Part shown: one piece after another, positions 41,759 to 53,781 of the stretch
Layout of the letters: each line of letters starts with the position of its first letter
How positions within the stretch are numbered: position 1 is the first letter of the stretch
NCBI GenBank assembly: GCA_031763025.1
Contig: JASSKH010000012.1
Location: 124,001-188,000, forward strand
DNA length: 64,000 nt
Source of the DNA: Macrocystis pyrifera
Taxonomy: Eukaryota; Sar; Phaeophyceae; Laminariales; Laminariaceae
Reading direction: 5' to 3'
Notes under the pieces: generated by a model
The model's database searches: none
What the model was told of the DNA's origin: nothing
Seen by the model: only the letters and a program-made list of their open reading frames with translations
Position numbers and translations under genes: made by a program

Positions 41759-43231
41759 AATTACCAAAGTAGAGACTCAGTTTTACAAACTGAGAAAAAA
41801 TTGGTGTCCACCTACGAGGCACACGATCTGAAGGTGTTGGACTTAAATGGACGTACGTCGGCTGTCCGACCTGGGAATCGTGTTGGGGATGAATACCACT
41901 CTGGGTGGAAACGTAAAGGCCGTTTGGTGTTAATACTTAAAATCTAACGGTCGTACATTTACTACTTCTAAAATAATACCTTCCCGACAACCAAGTGAGC
42001 CAGAAAAAATACCAACACAAAATATGCCATACTGGTATCTGGCATTCTACCACTCCCTGTAGAACGCACCCCCTCCTCGAATGCATAAATACGTTGACTC
42101 TATCGACAACACGGAGGGAGCGTAAACACCGAGTGATGCGTCTATGGAAATATCTCTACCAATGAGACATTCAGAAGCAACCATTTTCGTTGCGTGTGCC
42201 CCCTTATTTAAGTAAAAACACGTCTCGGAAATCCACCCCAGGGTGTGACATTTCGCGAGTCATGCGGTACAATGCAGCCAAAAACTCAAAACGATACGTA
42301 AGACGTAAGTCCGCCGAAGTTCTTGACAGGTTGGCGAATGAATGCTGTAGTTGTACTCGTTCTCGATCATGAAACCAGGTCCCTGTTTGTAGTATATAAG
42401 ACGTTCAAGGTGATCGCAGGTTTCGTTTTGTCATGTTGATGCTTGATGTTGTTGTAGCTGGCTGGTGGATGATCAAGAGGTGCGGTGAGCGCCGGCGAGA
42501 AAGGGTGGCCAGAGAGAGGGGGCAGACTGAATAAGGGAGCTGCACGGAGATACATTCCCTTCGTGTGCCGCAACTAACAACCTCACCAATTTTACAACAC
42601 TGTCGACAGCTTTCAACGTGCACAAAACAACCTGGGCAATCACATGAAGAATGTCTTTCGAATAACACAAAATAGTCCGCATTCTCCCGGATCCAAACCC
42701 TAGCAACCTAGCCAGTGACGCAAAACAGTCGTCATGCTCTTCGACCCTGAACGAGTAACCTGGTAAATAGCACCAGACACTAGTAGTAATCACGCAAGAT
42801 TTTGCGCAAAATATCCCGCGGGTTTCATACCACCAAAAATATTGCTGACGTCACTACACAGCTAACCTTGTGTTCCTTCACCCCGACTGCTATGTTGTGC
42901 TTCTACTATTCTTAACAATACAAACCTATGACCAATGACACAACCCTGTCGACATTTTGCCACAACAAAACTTTGTCAATGCTGCAGAGCATTTTGATAT
43001 TCAAAAACGGCAGCAATAAGCGGGTATACATGACGCCTTGACAGTTTGGCACATTTCTGCGCCGACGCCGACCGTACGAGCCCTCGAGCAGGCCACCGGG
43101 TAGGCTTCCCGGGGCGAGGTCGAGACAGGCGGGCACAGTAGCAGAAGAAGCAGACAAAAATGCCCATGTCGCGTCGAGGAAGGGCCCCGAAGCCCGGAGA
43201 AGACTCAACTGCAGTGCGGCCATGACACGCA
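41759..43231. other. Intergenic, no gene seen
   Basis: Several 60-130-codon open frames occur on the minus strand (for example 42976-43368), but none shows a domain, and several overlap each other in different frames. Confidence 0.35.
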
Positions 43232-44212
43232 TCTGAATATGATATACAAAGCGCTTCGCGTAGCGAGAGGTTCCGCCCGCTACGCTGGCTCACGAGGAAG
43301 AATGGAACGGAGCAGATGGTGCAAAAATTCAGTACAAGCAGGCGGGTTGCAAATGCCAAGAGCTCCATGTTCTATGCCGAACACAACCCGGACGCCGAAT
43401 GCACGTACATACACATTTTGATATGTACGAAAGAAAAAGCACAGCATGGCACAGCAACGCAAAAAAAACGAAAATCAGATGAAAACGGAGATTTAAAAAA
43501 ACAAATACCCGTCCCCTCTATTACGGGGGTCCATAGTTAACAGGACCTATGGTGTTCATAAAAACCTACATATTTTCCTACTTTTACTAACAAAATTTGG
43601 TCCCGTTAACTATGGACCCCCGTAATAGTGTATTTATTTCCCGCCTGATTGGAACACCTTGCGCCGGTCAAAATAAAGACTAACGCAGAGTCTCTTTTAG
43701 TATGTCTCGTACGCTACCCGCCCCTCTCGCGACCACCTCGGCACCGATTGGGTCCGGGCAAAGTTTTCCTTCCTCCCTGCTCCAGTGGGCCCGTCGCCCG
43801 CCTCGCTTGAAGCCCGGTGGTCACCGTGGCCCTCGTTCGCCAGCTCGACAATGTTGATGCTCAGACTCGGAGCTCTCTCTCTCTGAACTTCAGCTTGTGC
43901 GCAAATAAGTATCGCTTGCATATTCTTTTGCAAACCGAAGCGACCCTTACAGACTCGTACATGTTATGTCCAACCCCACACCAGGAGGCCAGACAGAGCC
44001 CATTCATGCTTCCCCCGTATCTCGATGCACACGCGATGCCTAGCCACGAAAACGGCGACCGCTCCTTGACAACCCCTACCGCAATCCGCCGGCGCCCGCC
44101 GACACCCACGACGGCACCTTGCTTGCCTGCGTTGCCGTGCTCTGGGTACACGTACACACAAAAAACAAACGAAACGGCTCTCGCCGGCAAATAGTAAAAG
44201 GAGGTGGTGTCC
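43232..44212 (-). repeat. Dispersed repeat of about 1 kb, copy 2, with MITE insertion
   Basis: The complement aligns with copy 1 (17280-18345) along its length. The shared peptide here reads LSINIVELANEGHGDHRASS and FARTQSVPRWSREGR on the minus strand (43880-43700). The main difference is a MITE at 43519-43627 that copy 1 lacks, so copy 1 provides the empty site. Confidence 0.8.
43519..43627. mobile_element. 109-bp TA-flanked MITE, copy 2
   Basis: TA-TTACGGGGGTCCATAGTTAA and TTAACTATGGACCCCCGTAA-TA are near-perfect inverted ends. The flanks ...CCCCTC and GTGTAT join up in copy 1 of the host repeat with only the TA (there TC on this strand) between them, which supports a TA target. Confidence 0.92.
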
Positions 44213-44299
44213 AAGTGGGAGCTCTGAGATGGGATGTACCAACCGAGCACGCTCAGGAAAAGGACAAAAATAGGTAAGTTAACGATAGTGTTTTATTTA

Positions 44300-46545
44300 T
44301 ACTAGCGGTACGGCCACAGCTCTGCCCGTAGCGGTAGTCCTGCGTTGCCCATAGTACTTTGCACCTGGTAAGTACATGGTATTAATAGCATTCGTAGCTG
44401 CAATGTGCTGTAATGTACTACTACTCTGAACGGAACTGTAAGAACCACCGTGCGAGGTGGTATCGACTCGGGGGATGTCCGTTTGTGTCCCCGGGCTGTT
44501 GGAATTGTAAATTTATAGAAGGATTTATGATCCTGGAAAGGGGCCTTACTATCCCAGGTGCGGCGGGACATGGACCATAAGCCCCAGTCAAATCACAAAT
44601 CAGCGGGTGGGGTTGGAGTTTCGACACCTTGCGGGACGGTATCGACCCGGGGGATTTCCGTTTTGGTCCACGGGTTGTTGAACTTGTAAATGTATGGAAG
44701 AATATCTGGTTCAGGGATAGAATTTTGTCGTTTCTGGGTGCGGTGGGACCTCGACGTTGCCCCAAGGGGAAACTCTCGCCGCGCGTTGGCTCCGTGTCCG
44801 TGATGAGCCCCAGCCAAATAAATCAGCTGGTGGGGTTGGGATTTCCACACTCTGCGGGGCGGTATCGACCCGGGGGACGTCGGTGTTCGTCCCTGGGTTG
44901 TTGAAGTTAGTTGTAGATGTACGAAAGGATAGAGCCTTATCATCCCCGGGTACGACATGACGTCGCCGTTGTCCCGTGGGGAAACTCTCGCCGCGCGTTG
45001 GCTCTAGGAAAGCCAGCCAGTCGTAAATGCACCAGTGGGGTTGGCACACCTTGCGGGACGGTGTCGATCCGGGGTGTGTATGTTTTCGTCACCGGGTTGT
45101 TCTAGTTGTGGATGTACGGAAGAATTTCTGATCCGGAGATGGGATCTCATCATCCCCGGATGCGGCGGGGCCTCAAAGTTGTCCCGGGGGGCATCTCTTG
45201 ACGCGCACTGGCTTTTCGAGCCCCAGTTCATTCAGCAATCAGCCGATGGGGGTGGGGTTTCAACACCTTGGGGGAGGTATCGACCCGGGGGAACTCCGTT
45301 TTCATCCCCTAGTTGTTAGAGTTGTAGATGTATGGAAGAATGTACGATCAAGGGAAGGGAAATTATCGTCCCCGGGTGCGGCGGGACCTCCACGTTGCCC
45401 CGGCGGGCAGTTCTCGCCGCGCGCTGGCTACATGACCTCCATCCAACCATAAATCAGGCACTAGGGTTGGGGTTTCCACGCCTTGCGGGGCGGTATCGAC
45501 CCGGGGTATGCCCGTTTTCGTCCCCGAGTTGTTGGGGCGTAGATGTACGGCATGATGCGGGGATGGGACTTTGTCATCCCCGGGTGCCGCTGAAATCATC
45601 CGATGTGAGAGTGCGGGTTCCACGCCGTGTGGGGCGGCGCGACCGTCGACCCGGGTTCGGATCGCCGTTTTAGTCCCCGATTGATCGGAATTGTGGATGT
45701 ATACAGGGATTTCTGATCCGGGGTGGGAACCTACTGTATATTGCTCGGATGTCTTTTTTCAGCATCAATGTCATAGAAAGAGCCAGCGGCCTCTGGCATT
45801 CAATTTTGTCAATCAATCATCAGCCGCCAGAACTGTAATTCAAAATATAAGTCAGCAGCTAGACTGGCAAGATGGATGGTTGTCAGAACTGCCTCGGGAT
45901 TGTTCCATGGCCACGACTCGGCGTGGCATGGGACCCGGTGCTCTGCTGGTTGTGGCACCCAGCTTTCGTACCTATGGGGCAAGGTGAGGCTGACGCGCTC
46001 TGGATCGCGCTACCCAATTACAGACCGACAGACAGAATAGCAGAATTAATAGAAGACTATAGGGGGATGTCCGTTTTCGTCCCCGAGTTGTCAGAGTTGT
46101 GTATGTAAGGAAGAATTTCTGATCCGAGGATGGGATACTATCATCCCCGGTTGCCAATAGCTCCACAAAATTTAGTCAAGTAGTGATCAGCCTATGGGGG
46201 CGGGGTTTCCACGCCGTGTAAGGCAGTGTCGACCGGGGGAATCACCGTTTTCGTCCCGGGGTTGTTGAAGTTGTGTATGTATGGAAGGCTTTCTGATCCG
46301 GGGATGGAACCCTGTAATCTCCGGATGCCGCTGGCTCCATGAGTTTCAGCCAATCGGTGATCAGCCTACACGGATGAGTGCAGCTTCCACACTGTGCGAG
46401 GCAGTGTTGATCCGGGGACTCATCGTTCTCGTCCCCGGTTGGTCGGAGTTGTAGAGAGATGGGGGGATATCTGGTCTGGGGATGGGACCTATCCCCGCGC
46501 GGGTGTGGCCGAACCTCGATGGTTCTATTCAGCACCAAATATTCT
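44300..46545. repeat. Satellite array, about ten units of 180-225 bp
   Basis: The landmark GGTATCGACCCGGGGGA, then CCGTTTTCGTCCCCGGGTTG, recurs at about 44460, 44640, 44866, 45063, 45278, 45492, 45645, 46060, 46227 and 46410. Each unit also has TTGTAGATGTAYGGAAGAAT and GATGGGA..ATCATCCCCGG. Units differ by substitutions and short indels. A 260-bp retroposon-like repeat interrupts the array at 45778-46040. Reading frames inside are not conserved. Confidence 0.88.
45778..46040 (+). repeat. 260-bp repeat with ACAG tail, copy 1
   Basis: From AGCCAGCGGCCTCTGGCATT to CAATTACAGACCGACAGACAG. It aligns with 46551-46800 throughout. Both copies contain TGTCAGAACTGCCTCGGGAT and GGTTGTGGCACCC, and end in a short (ACAG)n run followed by AATA. 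Weak protein-like reading near the end (ADALWIALPNYR) resembles the C-terminus of some LINE proteins. Confidence 0.8.
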
Positions 46546-46550
46546 AGAAA

Positions 46551-46800
46551 GAGCCAGCGGCTTTTGGCATGGATTTGTACAACCAATCAGCTGCCAGAAT
46601 TATAACTCAAATTCGCGAGTCAGCAGCTAGGCTGGCTAGATGGCTGTCAGAACTGCCTCGGGATTGTGCCACAGCCACGGCTCGGCGCGGCATAGGATGT
46701 TCTGTTGGTTGTGGCACCCCTTGCCTTTCCATATCCATATGGCGCAAGGCGGGGTTGAAGCGCTCTGGAACGCGCTGCCCAACTACAGACAGACAGAATA
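46551..46800 (+). repeat. 260-bp repeat with ACAG tail, copy 2
   Basis: Second copy of the repeat at 45778-46040, same orientation, just after the last satellite unit. Its last readable peptide is VEALWNALPNYRQ. It probably marks two insertions of one retroposon, or a duplicated segment of array plus insertion. Confidence 0.8.
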
Positions 46801-47340
46801 AAAGCAGCATCTATTAATAATACTGCAGCAGTAGTATTGGTACGACCACGGCTCCGTTCGTGGCGCTACCGCGAATAGATTATTGCGTATATCATCTGCC
46901 AATCAATGATGTGCAGCATGATCATTGAGCTTCTGGGTAAAAAAAAAAATCATAATCGTCGATCTCATGTATAATATATATGCAAGGGGGGCTTCGCCGA
47001 GGCGGGCTAACGCCCGCCTGCGGCTTCTCGCATGCCCGTAATGGCTAAGGGCGTACCGGTGAGCAGCTCGAGACTGTTAGCGCGACAGTACTGCCAAGGA
47101 AAGAATTAACAAAAAAAAAAAATGAATGAAGAGAAAGAAAACGCTGCAAACACGAGAAAAATAACATTGCCATCCGCCATCCGGCCCAACAGCGCATTGC
47201 TCGTTCGTATACAGCAGCAAGCAGCACTACAAAGTACTACGTACGAGACGCTCCACGTCCGTATCGTATACGTCCTGTACAGATAGATACTAAATAATTA
47301 GTTGAGCAGCAGTCGATCGAGTTAATCGACAGTACGAAGC
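46801..47340. other. Intergenic with a small GC hairpin
   Basis: AGGCGGGCTAACGCCCGCCT near 46999-47018 is an exact 8-bp stem with a 4-base loop in otherwise AT-rich DNA; no T-run follows to suggest a terminator. A 13-base A-run lies near 47109. No gene seen. Confidence 0.5.
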
Positions 47341-47760
47341 GCCGGCGATTACGTTGATGCTGCACGTTCAGCAGCAGCAAGCAGCACCAGCAGCATAACG
47401 CACAGGTGCATATCATACGAAAATTGCTCTGGCACGAGACCTCCGCCGAGACGCCATGTAAATGTCAATTGCGAGACGGTACTCCTACAGCTTCCGAAGC
47501 AGATGGATCCGTCTTTCAGCTTTAAGATGCGGAGACTTGCTCAATAACCATGCTCACGCGGGGGTCAGCAGCAAAAACATATCGCAGACAAAGCGGCAGC
47601 ACTAGCAGCAGAACGGAACAGCAGCAGGACATACATAGCAGTAGTACCAGGGCAGCGGATGAACAGTGGCAACATCAGCAGCAGCAGCACCAGTAGCACC
47701 AGGGCAGCGGATGAACAGCGGCAGCAGCGGCAGCAGCAGTAGCACACCATGCACGCCCGA
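47341..47760. repeat. AGC/CAG-rich low-complexity region
   Basis: Clusters of CAGCAGCAG and GCAGCGGATGAACAG repeats. A short direct duplication, CAGGGCAGCGGATGAACAG, occurs at about 47649 and 47700. Ser/Gly- and Leu-rich open frames on either strand come from the triplet composition. Confidence 0.8.
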
Positions 47761-47958
47761 GGCTGCCCCTGGTACAACAGTCGGGGCGGGGGAGCCCGGT
47801 GGCGCACGAGGAGGAAGAAGCACAACGTCGTCGTCGTACCTCGTCGTAACCGATACATGTTCATGATTTTAATTTTTGCTTGGCGGTTACACGATAAAAA
47901 AGAAAAACGCCTTCACAATACAACCGAAACTCCACGCCTCATGTGATACTGGTGCCCA

Positions 47959-47990
47959 AATGGCAATGACGAGTATTCGTCATTGCCATT
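47959..47990. repeat. 14-bp-arm palindrome with 4-base loop
   Basis: AATGGCAATGACGA and its exact reverse complement TCGTCATTGCCATT are separated by GTAT. GGCAATGAC-like motifs recur in the next 60 bp (GGCAATCATTGCC). Confidence 0.9.
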
Positions 47991-48597
47991 GCTGGTGACT
48001 ATAGTCATTCCCACTGGTGGCAATCATTGCCGTTGCTACTGCCTGCTGCGTGTAAACAAAAAACAAAATCGTTAACACCGTTTGTACCTCCACCACTGTA
48101 CCGCTCCTCCCGCGGCGTAGACCAATCCGATTCGGTCGAAACCAAAGACCCCGTCTTCTCTGCCTCATGGAGCCTGGTCGCCCGGCGTACACAGCAACCG
48201 AAGAGGCTCGTGACGCTCGTTTCCCGACCATATGACAGCCCTACGAATCTCAACATTTTGGCGCAAAATTCGTGTTTTCACACATAAAATAGCCCGAACC
48301 GGAATTTCGACAGTCGTTTCTGGAACGCCCAACCCTCAACGCACAAGCAACGGCGGAGCATGGGACCGGCCACCCCAGCCCATATTCCCCTCATTCTTGC
48401 TGCCATGGCCTGTCGAAAGCCATGGAGGATCGGCATCTCCCGTTTCGGCCAAAGGAGATGAGGTCCAATCTGGGTGTTGGCATCGAAAACAGAATATTTT
48501 TACCGTCACGAGCGAGCATAGATGTCGGTTGACGGCACTTTTGCCCCTTGACAGGTAGCCGTCAAGAATATCCCAAAGCTCAAAACTATTATATTTC

Positions 48598-48950
48598 AGG
48601 AGAGAGGGTTTGACGGGTCTAAGGTAGGCCTGACGGGGCAAAGGTAGACCGTCAACCAAAATATTTGGCCTCGAGACTGTGATAAATCAAGTATCGACCA
48701 CTCAACTCACCCAACTCACAGCTGATGTTTTTACAAAAAGATTCTGCAAGAATCGAGCACAACATACCCGGCCACAGCTGGCAAGGACATCCTAATGGTA
48801 AAAACTATAATGTTTTGGAAGAGGGTTTGACGGGCCAAGAGTAGGCCTGAGGGGGCAAAGGTAGGCCGACAACCAAATTCTGTGGCCACGAGACTGTCAT
48901 AAATCAAGTATCGACCACTCAGCTGATCCAACTCACAGCTGACGTGTTCA
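48598..48950. repeat. Direct duplication, unit about 226 bp
   Basis: GAGGGTTTGACGGG, GGGGCAAAGGTAG, CGAGACTGT and ATAAATCAAGTATCGACCAC occur in order at 48604-48700 and again at 48829-48920. No coding sequence recognised in 47991-49850 otherwise. Confidence 0.8.
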
Positions 48951-49854
48951 TACCCGGCCAGCCGGCAGCCGGAGCACGGCGCACGCCCGAGGCCGCCCCC
49001 GACACAGTCTGGACCGGGGATCACGATGAGGCGGTTTCGTCCCGTGAGGTGAACCTCATCTCGCGCTAGCACGAACAACGCAAACAAATACGTTTAAGAA
49101 ACGCTGGGGAGCGCTGAGAGCACAGGGCGAAAAACATCGTGTATATATATTTATAAATTTGATGGATCCATCGTTTTTCCCCGAAAGAAAGTGGAAAACT
49201 CACGGGCTAACTCCTGCAAGAAAAAAACATCCTGCTGTGTGCGAAAAGTCCTACTTCTAACTCCTCTTCTCTACGTACCTACTTCTGGCTGAAGTAACCT
49301 ACTCTAGATGATACGTGTCTGCTTAACCTTGTTGCTGTCCTTGCTCCTTCCATTTCTCATTACATGCTCCAGAACCTCTTCTAACTTCTTCATCTGACGG
49401 GACTGGAACACTAAAACCTCCTTAATCCCTGCCCCAGAAGGCTTCACCTCCCTCACCCCAGACCTGTTCAGCTCACAGTATAAAATATGCAGAGCCTCTC
49501 GACCAGCCCCCCGCCCCCGCGCGCGCTCATGGCCGCCAGACGTCCGTGCGAAGCTCTACTCACTATGCTCGGGAGCGGGCAAGGCAGAAACCGGTGCGCG
49601 ACATGAAATACAACAACGAGCTTTGGAATAGGGGGGGGAGAGAGTGGGATGGTGAGCGCTTGTTGCGAGGGTCGTTGCCTTTCGGCCGGCTCGTGTCGTG
49701 AGGAACCTGTGTAGAAAGTATGTGTATGTGCATATATGTGCCTTATTGCTGTGTAGTATGAGCGACCAGCTATATTTACCCGAATCACCCTCGGCGACGG
49801 AGGAGGAGACGGTAATTACCAAATAATTTTCATTTGTTTGGAGGGACGGTATTG

Positions 49855-50070
49855 ACGGTTGCGGCGGGACGGGACGGGACGGTAAAACTGTCGTCAAAAT
49901 GGTCCCGTCCCGTCGACATTTTCACCTACCACCGTTGACTCGCTCCGACCCATCCCACCGAGAAAATACCTCCCGCTGTGTCTTACCGTCTCGTCCCGTC
50001 GGGAAAATCTTCCCTTAACGTGTTCCGTCCAGCCGTTAAACCCGCCCCTACCGTCCCGCCCCGCCATTGT
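49855..50070. repeat. GGGACGGGAC minisatellite, block 3
   Basis: Opens with GGCGGGACGGGACGGGACGG, then TAAAACTGTCGTC and AAATGGTCCCGTCCCGTCG, matching the left part of block 1 (about 1045-1100) almost base for base. This makes blocks 1 and 3 copies of one larger repeat rather than independent arrays. Confidence 0.85.
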
Positions 50071-50225
50071 CACTCCTTCCCCTCAAGATACCGTGAACAC
50101 TAAATATACGGTACAAAAGTAGTACTTCTTCTGCCCATCAAAAATATCAATCAGGAGATGGCAGTTGTAGAAGGACGTCCTAACAGTCTGGGGTTGGCGA
50201 ATCGTAGAGAAAAAACACAAAGTTC

Positions 50226-50250
50226 GGGGGGGGGGGGGGGGGGGGGGGGG
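50226..50250. repeat. Run of 25 G
   Basis: An uninterrupted G25 on the plus strand (C25 on the sense strand of the adjacent minus-strand LINE), about 225 bp beyond the LINE stop codon region. Confidence 0.98.
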
Positions 50251-50475
50251 CGTACTCATTTGTTGCTTGCCTTAGTCAATTGATCATTGACCACGCATCC
50301 CTTCCAGACGGAGCACCGTTCCTACTCCTAGTAGAGACACCTCTAACAATTGGGCGCTCATTACGTTGTTTCCATACATTACATAGATTTGTTTTGCTAA
50401 GCTTATCCCCTTCCTGTCTGGCCGCCCGTAGCCACCATCTATCTCCTAGGATAGCGATCGTTTTCTCGCTCCTAT

Positions 50476-50766
50476 TTAGTGTATCAAACTCCTCATGTCA
50501 CATTCGTCTATTTCCCTCATCACCTCTTCTAACACATCCGGTTCCTTCTTGTATATTTCACATTCTCCTACTATGTGAGTTTTACTCTCTATTGCTTTGC
50601 CACACGGGCACATGTGTGCATCTACTTTCTCCTCCTCCCGCCTACTGATATACCTCTTTCTTTTTTCTGGCATGTCCAGGTCAGCTACACGAAATCGCAG
50701 TTTCAGCGTTTTCGCGAAGTCCATTGGGGCGTGCAAATACGTTTTTAATCCCATTTCTTCCCTCAA
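50476..50766 (-). pseudogene. LINE 2 C-terminal zinc knuckle
   Basis: The peptide CPCGKAIESKTHIVGECEIY has Cys-x-Cys, His and Cys spaced as in the C-terminal knuckle of many LINE proteins. It is preceded by a basic helical stretch, KLRFRVADLDMPEKRKRYIS, and followed by the stop near 50476. Confidence 0.75.
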
Positions 50767-50901
50767 TCCCCCGTAGATCTCTTAAGTGTTTCTCCGATCC
50801 CACCTGTTTCTTAGCGCTAGCCTTTCCCTTCTTTCTATCCATTCTTCTACTTCTGCCTTATTCCAGCTCGCCCTTTTGTTACTTTCTCCCACACAGTTCT
50901 A

Positions 50902-52043
50902 TCAAACTATGGCTGGCGACCTCTTTTTTCGCATGCTTCTTACTTTATATTGCCAGTTCAACTTTCTTATGCCTCTATTTGTCTTGAGCGGGTGCATTCT
51001 CAGTTCTGCTCTTAATACTGTATTACTAGTCGTACTTGAGCATCTAAGGATTTTTTTAGCTGCTGTCATTTGTACTGTTTCCAACTGTTTTACGAGTTTG
51101 ACGTTCCCTTCCCACATTTCTCCTGCATATTCTAGCTTTGGTACCATCACATTCATCAGGATACATATCTTAATCCTAGTATCAAGGTGCGAGTCTGCAC
51201 CCACCTTGTCTACGTGTGCTTTCCTCTTATACTGGTCTACGATCGGCAATTCATCTTCTCCCCACTTCCAACTGAAATTGTCCGGGTTTACCTTATCTTC
51301 GTTACAAACAACTAGTGCGCATTTCTTGACGTTCGCCGTAACCCTGCATTTCCTGGTGTATTCTAGCGCCTTCTCTATTTGTTTCTGCAATCCTTCGGGT
51401 GTTTTTGATATCCCCACGAAGTCATCCGCAAACATCAGTCCCGACACCGTATCTTTCCCTACCACGACTCCCTGCCTTGCTGCCTCGACTGCTACTATCA
51501 GGCCGTTAATATATGTCTTGAATAGGTTAGGTGACAACGTACATCCCTGGGCAACTAACTCCTCGCAAAATATCAACATACTTCGATACTTCCCCGTCCA
51601 GCAGCGCAGTACTTCTCGCACATTCCGTGATGTTTTTCATAATTCTCCACATCCTTCCTCTGATTCCTATTTCCCACAGTTTTCTCCACACTGTGTCGTA
51701 GGCTTTCTGCACATGTGGAAAGAAACAGTACGTATTTAGTCCCGCGTCTTTCCTACCTTGAATAATCTTGCCCTGAGGTGTATATATGATCTACGCAGCT
51801 ACGGTTTGGCCTAAACTCTGCTTGCCCTTCGCTTCTTTTGTCTTTCTTCTCCATCATCGTTCCCATTCTACCGTTCGAAATCTTACAAAATGTTTTGCCT
51901 ACTGTGCTTAGGAGCTTTATCCCTCTATAGTTCCCCGGGTCAGCCTTATCTCCTTTCTTGAATAAGTTTACTACTACTCCTTCTCTCCACCTCCTAGGTG
52001 CGTAATCGTTTTTCCGTATGCAGTTATACAACTTAACCATCAT
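50902..52043 (-). pseudogene. LINE 2 reverse transcriptase
   Basis: 52043-51753 has NDYAPRRWREGVVVNLFKKG and DPGNYRGIKLLSTVGK, the RT finger motifs. 51712-51527 continues with MQKAYDTVWRKLWEIGIRG. 51621-50902 has VAQGCTLSPNLFKTYINGL and the active site GLMFADDFVG with both Asp present, then the thumb and connection. Two frame changes (near 51750 and 51560) split what would be one domain. Confidence 0.88.
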
Positions 52044-52238
52044 GGTAACATTCCTTCTCCCCCGTACTTCATGAGTTCATACACGATTTGGTCTGCCCCT
52101 GCTGCCTTCCTATTCTTGAGTTTAGCTACACACTTATTTACTTCTTCTCTTGTGAACTCTCTCTGTAACCCTCCCGACCCACTGTGTTGCCTTTCTGATG
52201 TACCTGGTATCTACGTTCGCCTCTGCCCACGCGTTGAT

Positions 52239-52900
52239 TTACTTCTTGAATTCTGCGCCGAACGTTTCGTTAGCAGTGGGTATTCCTAGCTTACGGTAAT
52301 GATCTACTAGTACTTCCCTTTTCCCCTTCGAACTAACCATTTTACCGTTCTGTGCTCTTAGAGTAGCCATTCCCGTATCTGCCTGTCCTGCTTGTTTGCC
52401 CAGTATCCCTTTTATCCCTACCCACATCAGTTCTATGCCGCCCTCAAAGTCTGCATTCGTTTTATTTACTACCAGGTACATCTTTCCATACCCCTTTCTT
52501 TTTTTTCTTTTTCTTCTTCTCTACCATATTTTTTACTTTCTTTCTAGTTAAGGCATATTCCTCCCACCCGGTCGTAGTTTTACTCGTTGTATACCTTGGG
52601 TGTGCCTTCTTTTATATTCTTATTGCCTCTTTCACGTCCTCATCCCACTATTTTACTGCTCTGTTGCATAGTATCAACTTCTTCCCTATTACTTTACTTG
52701 CTGTGGTCTTGACCAACTGCTCCCATCCTTCTATTATCCTAGCTCCAGCAGCATCCCCCTCTATATCGTTCCTTGTTGCATACCTGGTACCTATTCTTTC
52801 CAGCAGCTCGGAAAATTGCGCTGCATTTTTGGCCATCTCTTTTTGGAACTCTTCCCGTTTCCCTTTTACTTCTAGTTTATATATTCTCCACCGGTGCAAT
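52239..52900 (-). pseudogene. LINE 2 linker between endonuclease and RT
   Basis: Two frames, 52899-52648 and 52481-52239, give helical Lys/Glu-rich peptides (KGKREEFQKEMAKNAAQFSE) with AKLRAQNGKMVSSKGKRE-like sequence typical of the region before a LINE RT. A frame break near 52500-52640 includes a T-rich tract. Confidence 0.6.
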
Positions 52901-53042
52901 TTCCTTCCTCGTCTGTCTACGTTTGATAACTCTCGTCTGTTGACTGTCTGTCCATGTTAGACAGTGATCCGTAGTTCCTACGTCCGCTGCGCGTACATGT
53001 GTTTCCGCCTCCTCGCCACTTTCATTTTCTACTACTATAAAG

Positions 53043-53260
53043 TCAAGGATAGAGTTTTCTCCTTTGTTTGCACCGTCTAGTCCATTCCAGTTCTGCCTTT
53101 GTTTCTCTGTCGTTCAACGTCCTCATCTCGTGCCTGAGAAACTTCAATATCTCTTCCCCATTCTTATTATTTGTTACTTCCCCATATTGTCCAATGTTCT
53201 CATCCAGTTTGCTCCCCTTCCCAATTCTTGAATTAAAATCTCCCACTAGTACGGGGTGAG
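53043..53260 (-). pseudogene. LINE 2 endonuclease, C-terminal part
   Basis: The reading PVLVGDFNSRIG contains the Gly-Asp-Phe-Asn box with the metal-binding Asp of APE-like endonucleases. The reading then continues with a short helical part to 53043. Everything N-terminal of this box is missing. The family nicks target DNA to prime reverse transcription. Confidence 0.8.
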
Positions 53261-53518
53261 CAGGGGGGGGGTGTAGTTCCAGTGGAGAGGTACCTGGTTC
53301 GGGGGTGTTACGGCAGGATCAGAGTTGCACGTACATTCAGGGCAAGCACACGCAGAGGCATCGGTACAGCAGTGGAAACAGCAGCAGGAGCTACAGCAGC
53401 AGCTGAGAGGATCGACGGGTCGGGAGTAGAGACATAGTACGTGGGTCTTCGATCGCAATCTTTCACGGAAAGCATAAGCCGAGTCATCGGTACAGCGGTG
53501 GAAACAGCAGCAGGAGCC

Positions 53519-53553
<35 letters not shown>

Positions 53554-53612
53554 TGAGAGGATCGACGGGCCGGGAGTGGAGACATAGTACGTGGGTCTTC
53601 GATTGCAATCAT
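53261..53612. repeat. Tandem duplication with CAG expansion
   Basis: CATCGGTACAGC, GTGGAAACAGCAGCAGGAGC, GAGAGGATCGACGGGYCGGGAG and ACATAGTACGTGGGTCTTCG occur in order in two tandem copies (about 53359-53485 and 53486-53612). The second copy has about ten consecutive CAG where the first has two or three. It sits between LINE 2 and the DIRS-type element and may be part of the latter's 5' region. Confidence 0.85.
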
Positions 53613-53781
53613 GGCCAAGAACACCACCGACGAATATGAAGACGCGTCATCATCGCAAGAGAGGGAAATTCGAAGCGAAAGGAAGATCAGAAAGTTGAGA
53701 GCGGAGATGGAGAAAGCGGAGCAAGCGAGAAAATAAGAGCTGGTCAAGGAGGCCGGAACCAGGAAGGCGTAAGGCAGAGAA

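Larger units (their letters stand above)
50476..53260 (-). mobile_element. LINE 2: APE-type non-LTR retrotransposon, 5'-truncated
   Basis: Reading down the minus strand: endonuclease remnant, linker, RT, terminal CCHC knuckle. This is an APE-endonuclease LINE with an L1/Tad-like layout, unrelated to the LINE family at 8-21 kb. It is cut at about 53260 inside the endonuclease domain and carries at least four frame breaks. No target duplication was identified. Confidence 0.88.

Noticed and set aside
46999..47018. Rho-independent terminator
   Set aside because: GC stem without a following T-run, in eukaryotic DNA with no upstream gene.
51753..53260. LINE 2 as an intact single reading frame
   Set aside because: At least four frame changes and 5' truncation in the endonuclease domain make it a decayed copy.
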